A stretch of 64,000 nucleotides of DNA, taken from positions 186,001-250,000 of the forward strand of contig JALMQS010000264.1 of NCBI GenBank assembly GCA_024734495.1, written 5' to 3'. Every line of letters begins with the position of its first letter. The stretch's first letter is position 1. The notes under the pieces were generated by a model. The model had not been told where the DNA came from. It made no database searches and was given only the letters and a program-made list of their open reading frames with translations. The DNA comes from Forficula auricularia (Eukaryota; Arthropoda; Insecta; Dermaptera; Forficulidae). Shown here one piece after another: positions 34,066 to 45,221 of the stretch. The position numbers and the translations under genes were made by a program.

Positions 34066-34250
34066 ATACAGGGTGTTTCGTAATATAACGAACAGGCCAT
34101 AGGTCAGTTTATGACGGTCCAGAATCCAAAAAAAAATTGTTTAATACGTCTCTTGATTTTCAAGTTATAGGAATTTTTTTGAAAATTGTGAAATTGCTGC
34201 CCTGTCCTAAATAATGAGATGCTGTGACTACAAATTTCCATATTTTATTA
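34066..34250 (+). mobile_element. Mariner-type left end, truncated
   Basis: TATACAGGGTGTTTCGTAAT is a frequent insect mariner-type terminus. The element is interrupted by hammerhead element A and I could not find the matching right end. Confidence 0.4.
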
Positions 34251-34259
34251 TTCTAATTT

Positions 34260-34457
34260 TTGAAGAAGACAATAAAAGAGTGTCTTCTACTTGAATTATA
34301 CATTTTTAATTTATTTATAACAAGAGACTATAGTTTCGAGGACTTTGCCCTCTTCATCAGTATATTACAATTGATTCCAGCAGAAGACACACTCTTTTAT
34401 TATCTCCTTCAATATTTAAAAATTCTGCTACTCTCGGCACAAAAACTTTCAATTTAA
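34260..34457 (-). mobile_element. Hammerhead element family A, 198 bp
   Basis: It is reverse-oriented, ending in CTTTCAATTTAA, the mirror of the family start. Flanks TTCTAATTTTTG and TTTTAATTTTTG form a near-perfect 12 bp duplication overlapping the ends. It contains one hammerhead. Confidence 0.8.
34318..34368 (-). ncRNA. Hammerhead ribozyme motif, family A
   Basis: Core CTGATGA (34354-34360 minus), stem II GAGGGC/GTCCTC with one G-U, GAA, ACTATAGT and GTC (34326-34328). Stem I carries a mismatch at the second position, which may reduce activity. Confidence 0.7.
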
Positions 34458-34741
34458 TTTTAATTTTTGTTACGAAATTCTGAATAATCATACTATTGAC
34501 CAGAATTCAAAATAAAACCATAAATACTATAGGTACTTTTCGAAAAAAAAAATATTTTTGCTAGACTTATGTTTTAAAAAATTTAGATCAGCTCATTTTG
34601 AATCATCATTAATGTAAAAAAAAGTCTTGCAGACTAGCATGGCAAGTTATTTAAAAAATTGGGCCAATATAGTCGAGATTTCAAAATGGAACAGCACTTT
34701 GTGTTCTTCTTTAGAAAAAAAAAAAATATTTGTACTTTTTG

Positions 34742-34979
34742 GGCAAAATTATCTAATTTAAAAACATATTTTGATAGTGGTTATTTATTTACTATTTTAA
34801 TCAATTATGTCCTATCTTGATTTAACTAATCTTTGGCTATTGTAGACATTAATTCTATAATATCTATTAATAATGCCAATAATAGTCAAAGATTAGTTCA
34901 ATTAAGATGCAACAAAATTGATTAACATAGTAAATAAATAACCACTATCAAAATATGTTTTTAAATTAGATAATTTTGA
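34742..34979. mobile_element. MITE, 238 bp palindromic
   Basis: CAAAATTATCTAATTTAAAA is mirrored by TTTTAAATTAGATAATTTTG. The arms of about 100 bp are highly similar. No coding and no certain duplication. Confidence 0.65.
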
Positions 34980-35044
34980 CAAAAAAAAAAATATAAATAT
35001 TTTACAATGACAGTTAAAATTTTAAAAAGTCTGTCAATTAATAT

Positions 35045-35640
35045 TTAAGTACTGCTCGTTGCTATCTTTGCATATTCAATTGGCGGGTTCTTTTTGGGCC
35101 ATGTCTCTTTAATCTGGTAAGAGGCTTTGCAGATGCAGATGCAGAGTAGGAGTAGGAGTAGGAGTAGCTCGAAGGAAGAAGGAAGAAAGTGTCGGCTGTG
35201 TCGTTTCCCACACATTAAAGCCAAAAGTTGCTCTCGCAATGGCTAATCCCTGTTAGGATGTTTGCCAAATCCGGCGGAAAGCATCGGCGTCGTTTCAAAA
35301 GGCGGATGATTAACTCGCTCACGGATTTAACTAACGAATTGGCGTTTAGGGCGAAAGTGGTGGGTGGTATACGTATACTGGTCGCACACACCTCCAAGGG
35401 CGGCAGAATATCGATCGATTGCCAGCGACTCTTTTAGAAAAGGAGGAAAGATCCCCAAGTGTACCACCGGACCAACTTGAGCACTTACTCAAGTTAATTT
35501 ACCAAAGCCGCCCGACACTTATATTTTATTCTCCGTTTCGCAGTCTAGCGCGCCCAACTTTGCCGATATTTAGAGGCGTTTCAAGTTTCTCCCCCCCCCC
35601 CCTTGCCGTATTCAAAGTTGGAGAGAAATAAAGTAAATGC
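35045..35640. promoter_or_regulatory. Non-repetitive GC-richer island, candidate regulatory DNA
   Basis: It contains TTTGCATATTCAATT (35066-35080), a (GGAGTA)n run (35145-35167) and several CG-containing words that are rare elsewhere here. Short frames on both strands (for example 35228-35437) resemble no known protein. An exon cannot be excluded. Confidence 0.3.
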
Positions 35641-36047
35641 AAACATTTCGGGTTCAACTAAGAGGAAAATAGCAAGAGATATTATTTCGCCAATAGATTC
35701 GATGAAATATTCTCCATATACAGGAAGAGGCGAATTTTCTGCACCAAATGAAATGAAAGATGAAATGGCACTTGTTGCGCTGGACCTGGCTCTTAATGAG
35801 CGAGTAATTCATAGAAGCCAAGGGCAAAAAAAAGGCTAGATAATATTATCTAATTACATTCACAGAAAAAAACAATCCGACTTGACTGAATTTTAATCAA
35901 ACAAAACATTGTTGATGAACAAACCATTGATTCTTGAAATTCACACTATAAAATATAAAAAAGTCGTTAAATTTCCAAAAGTTTCTTAGGGCCGGTTGTA
36001 TGTCGCAAAGTAAATGCTTTTTACCATTAACACAGGGTAGATCCTAG

Positions 36048-36735
36048 GATCCCAAGGTCCTAGTATGTACAAAAAAAGAACAAACGAGACAGGAATGCAT
36101 CAAAATTAACCAAGAAAACCTAGAAGGAGTTAAGGAATTCCGCTACCTAGGAAGTAAAATAACATGGGATGGGAGGAGCGAAAACGAAATTAAATCAAGA
36201 ATTGCCCAAGCAAAAATGGGGTTTAATTCAAAACAAAAACTACTATGCTCCTCCTCAATCAGCTTAGCAAACAGGAAGTTGCTATTGAAGACATATGTAT
36301 GGAGCATAGCCATGTACGGGTGTGAAACCTGGATAATTAGAGAAGCGGAGAGAAAGAGATTAGAGGCTTTCGAAATGTGGTGCTACAGAAGAATGATGAA
36401 TATCAAATGGATGGATAAAATTACAAATGAAGAAGTTCTTGGAAGAATCGGAGAAAAAAGAACCTTGTGGAGGAGTCTGAGGAAGAGAAGAGTTCAGATG
36501 ATGGGGCACACACTGAGACATGGGGGACTTGGAGGTGGAGGTGGGAAAGAAAAGGGGAAGGGGAAGACCCAGATTAGAATATTTCAACCAAATAATTGGG
36601 GATATGGGATGCCAGACATTTAGAGAGGTCAAACAGTTGGCGGGGGACAGAGTCGAGTGGAGACGGATTGTTGCATCAAAGCACCCTCCTACATGCAATA
36701 TAAACATATCTATTAAAATCTTTGATAAATGACCT
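36048..36735 (+). pseudogene. Non-LTR retrotransposon reverse transcriptase, C-terminal fragment
   Basis: The reading frame gives NLEGVKEFRYLGSKITWDG, then KSRIAQAKMGF, YGCETWIIREAE and FEMWCYRRMMNIKWMDKITN. This is the typical thumb and C-terminal region of RTE/Jockey-like non-LTR reverse transcriptases. A frameshift near 36530 moves the rest (GRGRPRLEYFNQIIGDMGCQ) to another frame. The catalytic YADD region and the endonuclease are absent. It is a 5'-truncated dead copy, as left by target-primed reverse transcription. Confidence 0.85.
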
Positions 36736-37740
36736 AAATTCATGTTCGTAATAAATTTGTTCTCGGTGTTCAATAAATAGTTATAATAATTAATTATGAG
36801 TGAGTTAAACAAAATTTCTACCTTTAATAAGAATTAATTCCATTGACATATGTATTTTGGTAAAAAAATAAAAAAATAAAATGACAATTTTTTTTTTTAG
36901 GTTCCATCGCCAATCTAAATGTAAAATATTTTTGTGATTTTTCAATTACAATGGAACAATGGCTTGAATTGTATGTAATCTTCCTCTATAATGGTCATTG
37001 TTTTCATCTATCTACCAGCCGCTCGGTATGTGAGGGGTAGTTTTTTATTTTTATTTTTTTTTTTTATTTGATTAGCCTACCGCCAATTGGAAAGATAATA
37101 AATTTTTAGTGAGTGTTGAACAAGAGTCAACAAGAGAGAGAGAGAGTATCCTCTCCCCTGTAAAAGTGAACGATACGATTATTCAAAACTGCAGATGGGT
37201 TTCCGGGGAAATACATGAATGAATACAAAACCAAGAGCACATATAGGAATATACTTGAAAAAAAAAAATAATAATAATAAGTAAATGCAGCAGCCGTTTA
37301 TTTAAATGAACAGAGAAAATTTAAATTGTTAATGAATGAACTTTAGAAAATTAAATAAAGAATTCAAAATTTATAATTTAATAATTTTTGATTAGTTTTT
37401 TAGAATTTTTTTATATAACTATATATAAGGTAGACACGGAAAATAATAGTAAATATTACTCGGGAATTTTAAATAAAATTAAAAATCATTTAGATAATTG
37501 AAATATGTTTTGGGGGATTTGGTGTGTTGAGTTGGCAATGGAGTTTAGTTGTCAAATAGAATTTGAATCTAAACAAACGGTCAGAGATGTATGAAAGAGC
37601 CTTTAACCTTGAAAGTTTATACACAAATAATTGTTAAACAAAAAAATAATGTTACATACTCTAATAATTTCGATGTGAGGGAATTTTTTCCTATCTTTAG
37701 ATTGTTCCAAGGTATGTCATTTTGTTATTATTTTTAAGTT
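36736..37740. other. AT-rich spacer
   Basis: No gene. 37271-37306 contains a word shared with 39121-39155. Confidence 0.5.
37271..37306 (+). repeat. 36 bp word, first copy
   Basis: AAGTAAATGCAGCAGCCGTT followed by TATTTAAAT recurs at 39121-39155 with one or two changes. The flanks do not match, so this is a short dispersed block. Confidence 0.6.
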
Positions 37741-37748
37741 GTTGTTGT

Positions 37749-38154
37749 CAAGGGCGGATCCAGGAATTTTTATGGGGGGGGGAATTTATATAAGGTGCCC
37801 GATGTATATAAGATCTACTTTTTATCTCGAAAGTGTGTCACGATCGAATTGTCCAAGCGGGGGGGGGGGGGGGGGGCTCAGAGACGCCACACACACACAC
37901 ACACACAGAGAACTTTATTTTAAAATTAAAAAAAAAAAAATGTTATTTTTTAAATTTTTTTACAAATTTCATATCACATATTTTAAGTTCATTAAAATAA
38001 AAAAATAAATAAAAAAGTTGTTATAAATTCCCTGTCGATTTGGCCGCCGTTTTTTGGCCTCTGCGTGCGACGCACGTGTTGCACTCCCGCCAGGCACGGG
38101 CCTGTATGCGGGGGGGGGGGCGCGATCGCCCCTCCGCCCCTGGACCCACCCTTG
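37749..38154. mobile_element. hAT non-autonomous element, 406 bp (family C)
   Basis: Ends CAAGGGCGGATCCAGG and CCTGGACCCACCCTTG are flanked by a perfect 8 bp duplication GTTGTTGT (37741-37748 and 38155-38162). The interior is an inverted relative of 10887-11170 with the (AC)n tract at 37889-37907 and poly-G runs. Confidence 0.9.
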
Positions 38155-38209
38155 GTTGTTGTGTGGAGAAATTGTCATTGTATAAAAATTATGTAATGAT
38201 TGAAATGTT

Positions 38210-38253
38210 TTAGGCTGAGGATGACATAATTGAAAATGTCGAAACGTTCCTGG
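38210..38253 (+). ncRNA. Hammerhead ribozyme motif, family E
   Basis: Stem I TTAGG pairs with CCTGG (five pairs including two G-U). Core CTGAGGA (38215-38221), stem II GACAT (38223-38227)/ATGTC (38236-38240), GAA (38241-38243), palindrome ACGT (38244-38247), site T38248. It is adjacent to the right of hAT element C but outside its duplication. Confidence 0.75.
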
Positions 38254-38429
38254 TAACAATAAAATAAAATAAAGAAAAATAATTGATTAAAATGTGTTTT
38301 TTTGTCAAAAAAGAATAAAACCAACACCTATTTAAATGAGGATTTGTATCCTCAAGAAGTTTGGTTATATATTGTAATTTAATGTATCTACAACAAATAA
38401 GAAAATGATTTAAAAAAATATATTAATAG

Positions 38430-38458
38430 CTTGCGGATCGCCCGCCGAAGGGGGCTAG
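38430..38458 (+). mobile_element. Possible Helitron 3' end
   Basis: GCCCGCCGAAGGGGGC then CTAG followed by TTTTT resembles a Helitron terminus, but the hairpin is weak. Confidence 0.3.
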
Positions 38459-38941
38459 TTTTTGTATTTATAGCTTTCTAGTGGCCCACAGATTATATAT
38501 ACAAAATTTGGTTGAGTTTGATCCAAGGGCAAAAAAGATAAATTTCAAAAAAATAAAAAAAAACCTTCCCGAGATTTAGCATTAATAAACCGATGTTCCA
38601 AATTTTAATGCTAAAACTTAAAAACTCGAGGAGATAGAGCACTAAAAATTTCAAAAATTTACTCCAAAATGACTATATCTCCCTTTCGGGGACAAATTGA
38701 GCAAAATACTCAAATATGTTTGTTTTTTGTATTTCAATACTTAACCTTTCTAAACTAAACTGGACTTTGGGTTTTTTTAGTGGAGTTAGAAATGCACATG
38801 GAGATAGAGTGGTAGAATTAATCAAAAAATGGTTCAACAATGAATCAAATTTTGCATCATTAAAAAACAGAATCAGTAAAGAAAGAAATTATGTAACTTT
38901 TGTAATTTCTCTGAAACTCTCCTTTTTGTGTTTTTTTTTGG

Positions 38942-38985
38942 ACGCCTGATGAAGCGAAAATAAAATTGGCGAAACGTCACGTAAA
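38942..38985 (+). ncRNA. Hammerhead ribozyme motif, family F
   Basis: Core CTGATGA (38946-38952), a stem II of two G-C pairs continuing imperfectly, GAA, palindrome ACGT and GTC (38976-38978). Stem I has one mismatch next to the core, then GC, CG and AU pairs. The sequence is unlike the other families, so this copy is weaker. Confidence 0.55.
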
Positions 38986-39769
38986 TCAATGAGAATTTAT
39001 TGATTTGCTACTTTCCTGTCCAAATACCCCTGCTAACATACTTGATTAATTAAATAATATGGATGGTATGGTCTTTAATAATTAAACAATTCATTATTAT
39101 GTATCGGGTTAATTGTTTAATATAATAAGTAAATTCAGCAGCCGTTTATTTAAATACATATATATTATTAAACAGTTTAATAAATAATTAGATCAAATGT
39201 TTGCATTAAAATTGAAGTTATGTCAGAAAATTAGAATAGCCATAAAAGTATGTTCGATTTTATTCTAATGATGATTAGAATTTGATTATATACTATTTTA
39301 TTGTATCATTAATTATTATGTATTGTTTTTTAATTTTTTTATTGTTACCCCTCATTGTTATAAGTCATTGTTAAATAAACAATTTTAAATAATGAAGGTA
39401 AATTGTTTATTTTAAATAAATAAAATTTCTCTCCAATAAAAGTGAGGTTATGTTTAAAATATATGTTTTAAGAATATATCCTGTGATCTTGAAATAACTA
39501 GTTTGAGAAATTCTCAAACGCTCATCTTTAAGTCAATAAAAAAAAATGGCCCATATTAATCTACTTGATTTTTTTATTTTTGACCCCACAAAAAATCCGA
39601 CTCTCCGTTTTTATTTTTGATCGGAGCCCTAAAAATCAGAATATTTTAGGTTTCTTTATATTAATTTTTAAGAAAAAAAAAAAATATTACGTGACAGGAT
39701 AAAATAAACTTTTGGCCCATATCTTAACTAAAAATAATTTTATTAATATGGTAATTTGAAGAACAATTA
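38986..39769. other. AT-rich spacer
   Basis: No gene seen. It holds the second 36 bp word (39121-39155). Confidence 0.5.
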
Positions 39770-40004
39770 GGGGCCCTTCATTAATTACGTCACACGAATT
39801 TCAAGACGTTTAGACCCATTTTGTCACATTTTCATTGAGCACCAACCCTGTATTGTGACGTCACACTATCATTTTTATAGCCTATAAATAAAAAAAATTA
39901 ATTTGACATTTGTGACATCACAACTTTTAAGATCCTTCTGTCACAATTTATCACAAATCTCAGATACTCCTTCTTAATGTGTGACGTAATTTATGGACGA
40001 CTCC
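39770..40004. mobile_element. MITE with TTACGTCACAC termini, 235 bp
   Basis: GGGCCCTTCATTAATTACGT at the left is mirrored by ACGTAATTTATGGACGACTC at the right. The GTCGTCCATAAATTACGTCAC type of terminus is common in arthropod genomes. One TGACGTCA (39856-39863) is internal. The target duplication is unclear. Confidence 0.65.
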
Positions 40005-40319
40005 TTTCATATAAAATTGTGTAATATTATAGAAACAGAAATATTAAATTTTTATGTTTACCTATAAATTAATATTACTTAAAGATTTTTTAAACTGCAT
40101 TTTTTTATCAGTAATATTGCGTTAGTTGAATAATTAAAGTGATTGATTAAATGGTTTCGAGACCAGTTTTGAATCAATCTATAATTTTTCAAATTTATTT
40201 ATTTATTTATTGCTTGTGCTTTTACTTTTAAATTAGATGGCGTTTTTTTAAGGTAGTGTGTGATTAATTGTGGGATAAATTATTATTATTAAAAAAGGAA
40301 AAGTAATTTGATTGTAATA

Positions 40320-40525
40320 TCTGGTCAGTGTGGCAAATTGTCCATTAATTTCCAAAGTTCCAGTCTGTTGTAAAGTACTTAACGGAGTAAATTTGCAACA
40401 CAATGGGCATGAGGAAGCCGCAATTTCTCAAGCCCCCTCTAATGTTAGGTAATTAGAGACAAGGCGCTAAACAATCCAGAGTTGGTTTACTCGGAGGGAC
40501 AGACAGACACATTATTCTCACATAT
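40320..40525. promoter_or_regulatory. Non-repetitive block, candidate conserved non-coding element
   Basis: The sequence is compositionally balanced and contains homeodomain-type words (CCATTAATTT, GTAATTAGAG). No second copy or reading frame is seen. Confidence 0.3.
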
Positions 40526-40529
40526 ACAT

Positions 40530-41380
40530 CAAATAGATCACGATATTAAAAAAAAAAAATTAACAAAAATTTTGTTTACATTATTAATTGTTTGTTTTTC
40601 ATGTTTAAAACCCACTATATTATAAGAAATATTAATATATATTAAAATTACTAGTAGATTACCTTATACGTTAAAAATATAGAAAATTAAATTAAATTAA
40701 ATTAATTTCTTTTTTATTTTTTTTTTTTTTTTTTTTTTTTTAATGATATTGATGTGAGAAGGAGATACACCAGAAGGTGGATCCCCTAAAGGCCTGTATG
40801 GGCTGGCCCCTCCAACGTGAAAAGAACAGAGTAGAAGGAAAAGAAGCCGGGATCACGAGCCAATCTCAGAAACTTAGATACAATCCAATATCCAATTTAC
40901 TAAGGTTTTAGGGGCTTCGAGCAGTGGTAAATTCTCCGCGCCATAAATTCGGTTAAATTTATCTCCTACTTAATTTTTATTACCAGACCCTATACTTACA
41001 GAAAAAATGTCTGGGTATAGCCGGGAATCGAACCCGAGACCTCCGGGTTGCCAGTCAGTTACTCTGACCATTACACCACGGAGGCGGACTAATTCAACCA
41101 AATGAATAATTAAATTAAATATTTATATAATTCATTTGAATTGCATATAGATTCTACATCAAATGAATATAAGCTTGAATATTTTCATAATTTACTCATT
41201 GGTGTTTGGTTCAAATAGCGGCATCTTAACTATTAATATATCTAGAGTTGTTCTAAAAATATGAGAATACTTAAAATACGTATATCATTTATTCATATTG
41301 AATAGAGATCGATTTCGCCATCTATTCATATCAAATATAATTTCTTAACTATAAATATATGGTTTTTTCAGTGTAGGTTA
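40530..41380. repeat. Dispersed repeat R1, copy with SINE insertion
   Basis: 40530-40717 and 41090-41380 align end to end with 45490-46097. They share ATTAATATATATTAAAATTA, AATTCAACCAAATGAATAAT and ATACTTAAAATACGTATATC. It ends TTTTTTCAGTG, as does the other copy. SINE A occupies the gap. Confidence 0.75.
40718..41089 (-). mobile_element. SINE A, full copy, about 370 bp
   Basis: On the minus strand the head GCCTCCGTGGTGTAATGGTC carries a good A box, and GGTCTCGGGTTCGATTCCCG carries a perfect B box, about 55 bp into the element. The body continues through CCACTGCTCGAAGCCCC, and the 3' end is CATCAATATCATT plus poly-A (poly-T at 40726-40741 on plus). It is Pol III-type and tRNA-derived. Fragments lie at 4268, 15052, 31738 and 63498. 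Confidence 0.9.
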
Positions 41381-41519
41381 CAGAAATTTTCTAAAAACAT
41401 ATTTTTTGGATTTATAATAATGTAAATAAGGACAACAGGGGGTGGGGGTGCTTAATGAAAACGTCTGAATTTGATATAATCAAATAAACATCATAAACAT
41501 TAAATTGATGAAAAGAAGT

Positions 41520-41870
41520 CTGTTGAGGCAGCATCTTGTGGGTGGATAGGCCCTTTAATCTCGTTCATTGAAAGGGTGGGCGGGGGTGGCATTTGCATTT
41601 GTGCCCACAGGGGCTGGGGGACTGGGGGGGGGCTTTTAATTCCCGACAAATCTATCTAGCCGAAAGGGTAAGCCGGCCGGGATTTGGAGCCGGGGCTATG
41701 GCTATTGTGCTTCGCAAGAGGCCATTACAATTTTGCCCAAGGAACCTATAGTAGTAGTAACTAGGGACATTAGGCACATTGCCAATCTACATACAAAAAT
41801 ACACAGAAGCGTCGGCTACTTGTCACAAAGTTGCAACCAAAATAAATAAATAAATAAACGAACAAATAAG
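41520..41870. promoter_or_regulatory. GC-richer island, candidate regulatory DNA
   Basis: It contains a perfect octamer ATTTGCAT (41591-41598) inside a G-rich context and several CCGG words. No protein frame and no second copy. Similar in character to 15750-16080 and 28020-28690. Confidence 0.3.
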
Positions 41871-42058
41871 TTAAGGCAGGCGGGGGTGGAAATGAAAAGA
41901 TGAAATAATAGGGTACATAGGGTCATCAGGGAATTTAGAAAAATTTAAATGAACATGTTTCTTTTAGCAGAATGAGTTACAATTCATAAAATTCTATGGA
42001 AAGTATTTATTTTAATTTTTTATATCGTACCTACATGTAAAAAGTGTTTTTTTGCTTT

Positions 42059-42332
42059 CTTCTTCTTTTAAGTGCCATATCAGGTCTACCTGGCATTTCG
42101 GCGCCTCTCCACATATACCTGTGTTGAGTGTGTTTAGCTGTTTTTACACAGATATACGGGACCTACTCTTTAATGCCGGTTCCGAAAGGCTAGTTTGGAG
42201 AGGTTACTAGGCAATTATACTCTTGGTAGTTTACCATTGCTTTCCAAGAGGAGGCGACTGCAAATATCTGCTCTCGAACCAGCGTATTTCAGGCCAGCGA
42301 CCCGACACTCTAACCACTGACCTACAGTCGCC
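42059..42332 (-). mobile_element. SINE B, full copy, 274 bp
   Basis: On the minus strand: head GGCGACTGTAGGTCAGTGGT, A-box GTCAGTGGTTAGAGTG, B-box-like GGTTCGAGAGC, 3' end TGGCACTTAAAAGAAGAA. It is flanked by a perfect 12 bp duplication TTTTTTTGCTTT (42047-42058 and 42333-42344). Confidence 0.9.
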
Positions 42333-42344
42333 TTTTTTTGCTTT

Positions 42345-44977
42345 GTTTTTACAAAATATCTAAAAAACGAGAATGATTTTTGTAGAATTTTTTTTTATTC
42401 GGTCTATAATAAAACCTTATATACTGAAAATTTACGAGATATAAATTATTTTGTCAAAATATCTGTTACTTACTGTTAGTGTGTTGCCAGATTTTACCCT
42501 GGTACAAAAATTATAGGGTGCATATCAAAACGAAATTTCACATGTAAACAAAATTATATTAATTTAAACATATAAATAATTTAATTGTTGATAAAATTAT
42601 TATTAACGATTAATTATTGGGTATTTATTTACATGTATTGTTAAAAGTAAACAAGTTCGATAATAATTATTTAGTCAAAATGGGTGAAATGTAGTGTGTG
42701 TGTGAGTGTTTACAAATTTTGTCTATCCTCTAGCTCAAAAATCAGCAAAGGAATCAAAACGTTATATATTGAGACTAAAATCTAATTAAATTTTAGTTGA
42801 AATTTGAACAAAAGTCATGGAATGAGAGGATTTTTAAAAATTTGAACCCTTTGTCCGATTTGGACCAAATTTTGAAGATGTATTCTTTAAGGCCTTATGG
42901 ATCTATTATTACAAAAAATCAGCTTCACTAAAATACCGGTCTGGTAACGTCATAAATTGGCCACATTAACTTATTTTTTTAAAATTTAAAATGCTTGATA
43001 GTTTAAGAATTATGGCTATGGTACGAGAAAGATACGATTTATTCGATTTATTCTCGATAAATGTACCTACGTGGATCGTTTGGAGAAAACGTTTTTTCTC
43101 TATTGCTACTATTACTACTACAAATATTGAAAATTCATGATGTAGTAAAAACGTCAAATTACATTTCGGGTTTTTTTCTCTATCTCTTTCTTTTTACGTG
43201 TTAAATATATTTTATGTAAATGGTCGGTTGCAGGGAGGGGGGGGGGGGGGGGTTAGTGGTGGGGGAAATATACATTTTTTCCCCAAAAGACATTTCTAAG
43301 AAAGTTTTTTATACATTTATTTTATATTTTTTTAAAGTTTTATGATCATTAGTTTTATTACAAAAGAAATACAATACGCCAATCGAAAAAATAGCATATT
43401 TTGAGAGAGAGAAAAAAAAATTATAAATCAGTTTAAAAAAAATAAATTATAGAAAAAGAAAAAGTTTTCGAAACACTGGAACATTGATTTACAATGAATG
43501 AGGGGGAAGAGAGAAAGAAAAAAAAACGCGAATAATATTGGTAGAAAAATATTTTATGGTTTCTGATTCGAATAACTTTACAATTTATTATTATATCAAG
43601 GAAGAGGGAGAGTAAAAGAGAAAATGAGGGTTAGCCGCCCCCCGCCCTCTTTAAACAAAGCAAATGAAACAAGAAATAACATATATAGAGTATATAAGTT
43701 CAAATTGCCGATAGAAGTGGACTGTAAATTTCTAAGAAAATCAAAAGAGTCATTTATTACCGCCTAGAGCGGTCTAGATTGCGAAGAGATCTACAGGTGA
43801 ATAGTTTGAGCCCAAATGCCCCCCCCCCCTCTTAGTTATACCTCGGCTTTTGCAGATCATTTGTTTGACCACAACCATTCACCTTCATCGACCAACCCCC
43901 TCCCTTTACATTTCATTTCAAAAAGCAGGAAATTGGATTTATTTGAGTCGGCTGAAATTAAAAAGGCCATACACCTTAATCAAAACATCTTGAACAATCA
44001 AACAGACATCAAAACTTCACCAATAATTGACATCTTAATCAATGATATTTAATTTGAATTGGAGTGCGATGAGAGTGTATGGTGGGTTTAATTTAATTTT
44101 TTACTTTATCCAATGTGAAGCATGGGAGAAAGTATTGGAATCGCTCTCGAGGCAAGCGCGACTTCAAAGTGTCCTCAGGTAAAGACTACGGAACCCATAG
44201 ACTCAATTAAGGTCACAAATTGAAGTATTCAAGGAGATTGAATTTTAGCACGTGACGATTTTGCCAAAAATTACCAGGGATCTCGTCGAGAGGCCAAAAA
44301 GTGCCATTTTTTTGGAAGTGCGTGGGGATGGACGGATGGATGGATGTATTCATGTGTGTTATCGTTTTTTTCGTCCACGATTTTTTCCACACCTTTGCGC
44401 TGATTGAAATGAAATTGAAAACCTACCATTAGTTTAACAAAATGAAGCGCTGATTAGTTTTTGGTACATATCGGTCCACAAACATTAGTACTTTATTTCA
44501 GTACTTTTTTAGTTTTTTCTAAATATCATGAAAATGACTTAACCAATTTTGATGAAATTTAATATCCTAATTAAGTACCTTGGGGACCAGAAAAAAGGTT
44601 AAATAAAGTTTTTAGTAAAATTATATTTTAATGTACTTTATTCGAGAACATATTAATATTTCAAATGAATTTGGATAAAGTTTAGCAACGATCCGTTGCA
44701 GTTTATTATTTATTTTTTTAAATATTAAATATGCACCCTCATTGCATTCCATAGTTTATTGCCCTCCTTTATAGCACATACATAATTTTCGGCAACTTCC
44801 AAGTATAAATATCTTTTCTTTATTCCAGCTCTTTGTCCTCTACATCTGTTCTTTCGGCTCTAAGGCCATCCCATCCCCCTGATAATTCTTTCATATTTAC
44901 ACTAAGTCATAAATAACTGTCCATCATATTAAAATTAAAATAAATTCTGTTCATTATTTTATGTTATCTTTAGTCAA
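42345..44977. other. AT-rich spacer
   Basis: A poly-G run lies at 43237-43252 and GGAT repeats at 44326-44346. The 78-residue frame at 43816-44052 resembles no protein I know. No bounded element. Confidence 0.45.
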
Positions 44978-44979
44978 TG

Positions 44980-45023
44980 TTCTCCTGACGATGAGTTAAG
45001 AGCTCGAAATATATAGAGTAAAC
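44980..45023 (+). ncRNA. Hammerhead ribozyme motif, family P-like
   Basis: CTC (44982-44984) pairs with GAG (45016-45018). Core CTGACGA (44985-44991), stem II GAG/CTC, GAA (45006-45008), palindrome ATATAT (45009-45014), site A45015. It shares the CTC-core and ATATAT features with family P at 793-839, but the surroundings differ. Confidence 0.7.
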
Positions 45024-45221
45024 TAAAAAATCTTTGTATTTTAATTTTTCTTCTTGTGAAACACCACCAACTCCAACCTAATTTAATTTTAAGCTAGAGA
45101 ATAGGCTAGGAAAGCTGTTCGCCTGTATCTATGCAACCAAATGGACGCCGCTGGGTCGGACTAGCCTACACTACAGGCGTCCTTGGTAAATGAATATTTT
45201 TCATATAGTCAGAGATGCACT

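Noticed and set aside
36360..36812. 150-residue minus-strand frame
   Set aside because: It is the antisense shadow of the reverse-transcriptase relic at 36048-36735.
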